This document shows positions 4,301-5,949 of a stretch of DNA of 5,949 nt, in pieces (position 1 is the stretch's first letter; every line of letters begins with the position of its first letter). Both the position numbers and the translations under genes were made by a program. This DNA comes from Mageeibacillus sp. UBA5770 (lineage in GTDB: Bacteria > Bacillota_A > Clostridia > Saccharofermentanales > Saccharofermentanaceae). Below the pieces are notes generated by a model, which saw nothing but the letters and a program-made list of their open reading frames with translations, had not been told where the DNA came from and did not search any database. The stretch is taken from positions 469 through 6,417 of the forward strand of contig DIEQ01000133.1 in NCBI GenBank assembly GCA_002418705.1, in the 5' to 3' direction.

Positions 4301-5949
4301 CACGGCAGCTCGCTTGTTACGATTAATTACGGTAAGGACGTCCGACCCGAACTATTTTCCGATACTGCACAGACCTGCTGCCTGATTGTTGAAAAGCTTG
4401 GTGATGTTCTTACCGCTGCCACGCAGATCGAAGCGATCAATCCAAATACCGGCATCCCGTTTTCAGATGAGGAGGGGAACAGCATTTTCATCAGCAAATT
4501 CGGGTATTCCCTGACCGGGAAAGCAGGCGCCGTGTTTGAAGTATTTGTCGGGGATAAGGACATCGGGGACAATGAAGCGTTTCTCAAGATGCTTGATACT
4601 GATGGGGATGGAACTCAAGATACAAGCCTTAGTGCAGGGGCCAGTCTGGGCTTGATTACAACATCGCCTGTCACGCAGAAGGATGGAACTGTCAGGTATA
4701 TCGCTTCTCTTGCCGGATTACCTTTGGATGCTCTCACAGGTACCGCACAATATGTTGTCCGCGAAGTGAAGGCTCCGGTCGGGGACCTTATCAATCCGGA
4801 AGAACTGACGTTTGATTTTACCTTTGCGGATCAGACTGTCTCTGAAATCCAGCAGGAGCAATCCTTAACAGATGCAAGACAGATCGTCTCCATTATCGTC
4901 GAAAAACAAAAAGAAGCTGCCGTCTGGAATCCTGAGACATCCGATTTTGACTGGCCGCTCACAGCCGCTCCGGAAATCCTTTTCGGACTTTATACGAGAA
5001 CAGATATCCTCTCACCGGACGGGGCCGTCCTGGTGCCGGCAGATACCCTTGCAGACGTACTGTATACGGATGATAACGGGACCGGGCACACATCGCAGGA
5101 TCTTCCTTTTGGTGATTATTATGCGAAGGAATTGACTGTCACTTCTGACGTGATTAGGGATACGGATACAGAATACCCCGTCACAGCGTCCCCGCTGGTT
5201 AGCCAGACAATCCGGACGGCAGTTTTCGAACTCAATGGCGGCGAGCCTGTTGTTAACCGGGAAATATCCGGAAGTGTGAGTATCTATAAAAAAGCAGCTG
5301 ATACGAATCTCCCTATGTCGGGAGTTACTTTCGAAGTCTATGACATTTTCGGCAATCTCGTGCAGACAATTACAACACAGGGCGATGGTACGGCTAAAAC
5401 CCGCATACTTCCTTTTGGCCAATACACAATGCTGGAGACAAGAACAACTACCGGTTATGCTTTTTCTGAGAGACAGACATTTAGTATCGAAATGGCTCAG
5501 GAGGCAGGCGAAGCATATGAGAATGAAATAATAACAGTCATAAATCAGAAGATGGCACAGATAAAGATTTATAAAGTGACGGCAGACAAAACGCAGACGC
5601 CGATGGACGGTGTTGTTTTTGGAATTTTTAATGATAGCGGGACCAAAGTCGCGTCCATTACAACGGACAAGACAGGTTATGGATCTGCATATCTGCCCCG
5701 GGGAGATTTCTACCTGAAAGAACTCGTAACTTGGGAAGGCTATATTCTATCGGAAGATATCATTTCTGTCACGACAGAATGGGCTCAAGTTTACACATAC
5801 AAAGTGACAAATGATCTCACACAGATGAAAGTTACCAAAATGAGTACAGGCGGAACGATGCTGGAAGGCATGGGATTTACGGTTACCGATGAATCAACAG
5901 GGGACCTTGTCAGCCTGATCTGGTCCGATGTGCTCAAGGCATATATACC
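1262..5949 (+). CDS. thioester-domain surface adhesin with Cna-B/SpaA-type repeat stalk, 3' end beyond window
   Basis: One frame is open from the ATG at 1262 to the window edge: 1562 codons with no stop. Residues 1-39 are a signal peptide. About 44-180 form a thioester domain (TED/TQXA type), with Tyr80-Cys81 and Thr134-Gln135-Val-Ala-Ile; in this family the Cys and Gln side chains form an internal thioester that can bind host amines covalently. About 181-303 are a beta-rich linker domain with a GGYQSMVGVS segment. From about 304, Cna-B-like (prealbumin-like) domains follow in tandem. Their first-strand Lys residues are K312, K402, K508, K608, K715, K815, K931, K1045, K1215, K1343, K1438 and K1526, and the last-strand Asn residues are N391, N497, N597, N704, N804, N920, N1022, N1332, N1428 and N1517. 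Domain 8 has no obvious Asn. Lys-Asn isopeptide bonds make such stalks rigid and protease resistant. The product is probably exported and wall-anchored; the expected sorting signal (LPXTG-like) would lie beyond the window. Family assignment is secure; the ligand and the anchoring are inferred. Confidence 0.93.
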   Translation, partial: MKTAMINMVKRIPAKKKILSLVLALSLLISLFPITYVTAWSPPANVTINKSANASYFTNQWGTPMTTGFYYVAGSGELAYCADQDATGPGGTGYSLNDSGLGNTAYLSGIQAILQNGYPFTTCGLSAEDARYGTQVAIHWIENYYLGAGQGYDASIRGATNANGHDGALAFSLALYDIGVSVAPINPVMYLGAPSAWADAGGGVIQCTMYVDESYTDYWQILSLPAGVTSVGGTTFTGDVTLTLQLTDAATYAASPHAISIEGYTNRDTSNIHVFTTSGGYQSMVGVSTQSNGLDPESLELTDANGTLSLYKRTMWSTGVYSSEAGARFQIIDSASAVASTITTNASGNASVSLPYGTYTIHQISGPAYTNYAPDQSYTVDANSTTATITNTVFTGRLEVNKTYAAATGSVPEAGAVFQVYPVGATYAGSAAYQRDQITTNAAGYAITKALPYDRYQLVQISAPTGSQINPNVRNFDLGLDGVTYIDADVDTVSVNNAPTTGKLELSKTTNRGYSIAETGAVFEVCSTSFASYAAAPAARKDTITTSAFGTAITKDLPFGVYRIHQTVVPAGTIAAADSTVTIGGIQDETVHRDLVNQVFWGQAEIIKTTEYAGNVKLEAGATFQIYNTEYASFAAAPAEEKDTITTDGNGHAVSKRLPYGTYIMTQTGSPAGTVLNTGTWTFVLGMDETTYVNNDIDKENIVNAPTFGQLELSKTTDRGYSVEEAGATFEIYSSEYSSFAAAPAEYKDTITTDSNGDAITKLLPYGDYIVRQSVAPAGTRAVADYTVSLKVANGTVVHQDLVNETYWGDIQVLKYKISPSDATGTPIPESGATFRIYPSAYSTWDAALSSLNPSQEAVLLDEITSDMAGIASSSHRLPYGEYTVEQIDTVANLYTFKVDAWQVFIGAVDDQTYTYVRNNEIYEQYLSIIKTDAETGQVIKLAGATFQILSEDGMTVLSDKNGRNSFTTDRNGRIDISNLPLQVGRYFVREIQAPIGYTLNSDLKPFAVSIADHGSSLVTINYGKDVRPELFSDTAQTCCLIVEKLGDVLTAATQIEAINPNTGIPFSDEEGNSIFISKFGYSLTGKAGAVFEVFVGDKDIGDNEAFLKMLDTDGDGTQDTSLSAGASLGLITTSPVTQKDGTVRYIASLAGLPLDALTGTAQYVVREVKAPVGDLINPEELTFDFTFADQTVSEIQQEQSLTDARQIVSIIVEKQKEAAVWNPETSDFDWPLTAAPEILFGLYTRTDILSPDGAVLVPADTLADVLYTDDNGTGHTSQDLPFGDYYAKELTVTSDVIRDTDTEYPVTASPLVSQTIRTAVFELNGGEPVVNREISGSVSIYKKAADTNLPMSGVTFEVYDIFGNLVQTITTQGDGTAKTRILPFGQYTMLETRTTTGYAFSERQTFSIEMAQEAGEAYENEIITVINQKMAQIKIYKVTADKTQTPMDGVVFGIFNDSGTKVASITTDKTGYGSAYLPRGDFYLKELVTWEGYILSEDIISVTTEWAQVYTYKVTNDLTQMKVTKMSTGGTMLEGMGFTVTDESTGDLVSLIWSDVLKAYI
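1391..1801 (+). other. thioester domain (TED) of the adhesin
   Basis: Residues about 44-180. The reactive Cys is Cys81 (codon 1502-1504) in GELAYCADQD, and the partner is Gln135 (codon 1664-1666) in GTQVAIHW. This spacing and order fit known TEDs of Gram-positive adhesins, where the domain forms the tip. Two oddities are visible. The usual T-Q-x-A-I-W motif reads T-Q-V-A-I-H-W, with one extra residue before the Trp. Further Cys residues occur at 123 (TTCG) and, just after the domain, at 207 (IQCTMY); they could pair with each other or compete for Cys81. Confidence 0.85.
2171..4033 (+). repeat. Cna-B-like domains 1-6, Gln-type class
   Basis: Six tandem domains: 1 (2171-2446), 2 (2447-2761), 3 (2762-3061), 4 (3062-3385), 5 (3386-3682) and 6 (3683-4033). 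Boundaries are approximate. Each starts with a strand ending in Lys (LEVNK, LELSK and similar), has E-x-G-A-x-F (E324, E413, E518, E619, E725, E830), an ITT-like strand, L-P-Y/F-G-x-Y, then Y-x-x-x-Q (Q363, Q460, Q566, Q667, Q773, Q887), and ends with an Asn-containing strand. Domains 3-5 share a loop of the type S-F/Y-A-A-A-P-A-x-x-K-D-T-I-T-T. The usual catalytic Glu position of Cna-B domains is Gln in all six. From memory, unverified, similar LPYGTY-x-x-x-Q repeats occur in other clostridial surface proteins. Confidence 0.85.
2447..3682 (+). repeat. duplicated two-domain unit (A-B-A-B) within the stalk
   Basis: Domains 2 and 4 (type A) share a C-terminal signature LG-L/M-D-x-x-T-Y-x-x-x-D-x-D ... 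V-N-x or NAP-T, then T/F-G. Domains 3 and 5 (type B) share LELSKTT-N/D-RGYS at the start and V-H-R/Q-D-L-V-N-x-x-x-W-G at the end. Domains 3 and 5 are offset by exactly 207 residues (621 bases), for example K508 to K715. At DNA level, 18 bases are identical at 2881-2898 and 3502-3519 (CAAAGACACGATCACAAC). Domain 6 looks A-like at its end. This suggests that a two-domain block was duplicated and has since diverged. Confidence 0.75.
4034..5949 (+). repeat. Cna-B-like domains 7-12, Glu-type class (12 partial)
   Basis: Domains 7 (4034-4351), 8 (4352-4879), 9 (4880-5263), 10 (5264-5551), 11 (5552-5821) and the start of 12 (5822 on); boundaries are approximate. Domain 7 is the most canonical (K931 in IIKTDAETG, LAGATFQI, E991 in RYFVREIQAPIGY, N1022). 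Catalytic Glu candidates are E991, E1168, E1290, E1392 and E1487 in Y/F-x-x-x-E. The residue that is Glu in the first class is here L942, K1087, A1236, M1352, M1448 and L1534. Domains 8 and 9 are longer than usual (about 176 and 128 residues against roughly 90-105 for the others). Domain 8 has no Asn in the expected last strand, so it may lack the cross-link. Confidence 0.85.
4595..4621 (+). other. putative calcium-binding loop DxDxDGxxD in domain 8
   Basis: Residues 1112-1120 read DTDGDGTQD. Asp at positions 1, 3, 5 and 9 with Gly at 6 matches the first part of EF-hand-like and dockerin-like calcium loops. It sits in the long insertion of domain 8, after a short helix-like stretch NEAFLKML. 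Calcium binding is inferred from the motif only; there is just one copy. Confidence 0.5.

Noticed and set aside
4872..5135. 87-codon + strand frame inside the adhesin gene
   Set aside because: It is out of frame with a well-supported domain-encoding frame, has no domain, and ends without any gap in the main frame that would suggest a frameshift.
1..5949. CRISPR array, tRNA/rRNA genes, insertion sequence or attachment site
   Set aside because: I saw no regularly spaced short repeats, no tRNA cloverleaf, no transposase or integrase motifs, and no terminal inverted repeats with target duplications. The repeats in the adhesin are protein-domain repeats.

Overview
The window comes from a low-to-mid GC Gram-positive bacterium, most likely a Clostridia/Lachnospiraceae-type Firmicute. 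The reasons are strong AGGAGG-like ribosome binding sites, an AT-rich intergenic region, a lipobox lipoprotein, and a very long secreted protein with a thioester domain followed by Cna-B/SpaA-type repeats. All genes I can support lie on the + strand. The minus strand shows only short shadow frames.

Layout: (1) 1-222 is the 3' end of an ArsR-family winged-helix regulator. (2) 223-413 is an AT-rich intergenic region with an imperfect inverted repeat, a perfect 12-bp palindrome, a plausible promoter, and an intrinsic-terminator-like hairpin placed between that promoter and the next gene. (3) 414-1088 encodes a 224-residue lipoprotein with a Thr/Ala/Pro-rich stalk and a small unrecognised C-terminal domain. 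(4) 1145-1173 is a clear intrinsic terminator. (5) 1262 to the window end is one uninterrupted reading frame of at least 1562 codons whose stop lies beyond the window. It covers 79% of the window and is its main content.

The large protein is a secreted adhesin. It has a signal peptide (residues 1-39), a thioester domain with the Cys81/Gln135 pair, a linking beta-rich domain, and at least eleven complete Cna-B-like domains plus the start of a twelfth. The repeats form two classes. Domains 1-6 have Gln where Cna-B domains normally carry the catalytic Glu (Y-x-x-x-E becomes Y-x-x-x-Q), and all six carry a Glu in a different strand (E-x-G-A-x-F). Domains 7-11 have the usual Glu and no acid at the second position. 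This reciprocal swap is the most interesting signal here and suggests that the catalytic acid for isopeptide formation has been relocated in half of the stalk. Domains 2-5 also show an A-B-A-B pattern that points to duplication of a two-domain unit, and domain 8 has a long insertion containing a DxDxDGxxD calcium-loop motif.

The probable common theme is the cell surface: a covalently reactive tip adhesin on a stiff stalk, next to a membrane-anchored lipoprotein with its own stalk. They are separated by a terminator, so they are probably separate transcription units. Any functional link between them, or to the upstream regulator, is inference from proximity only.
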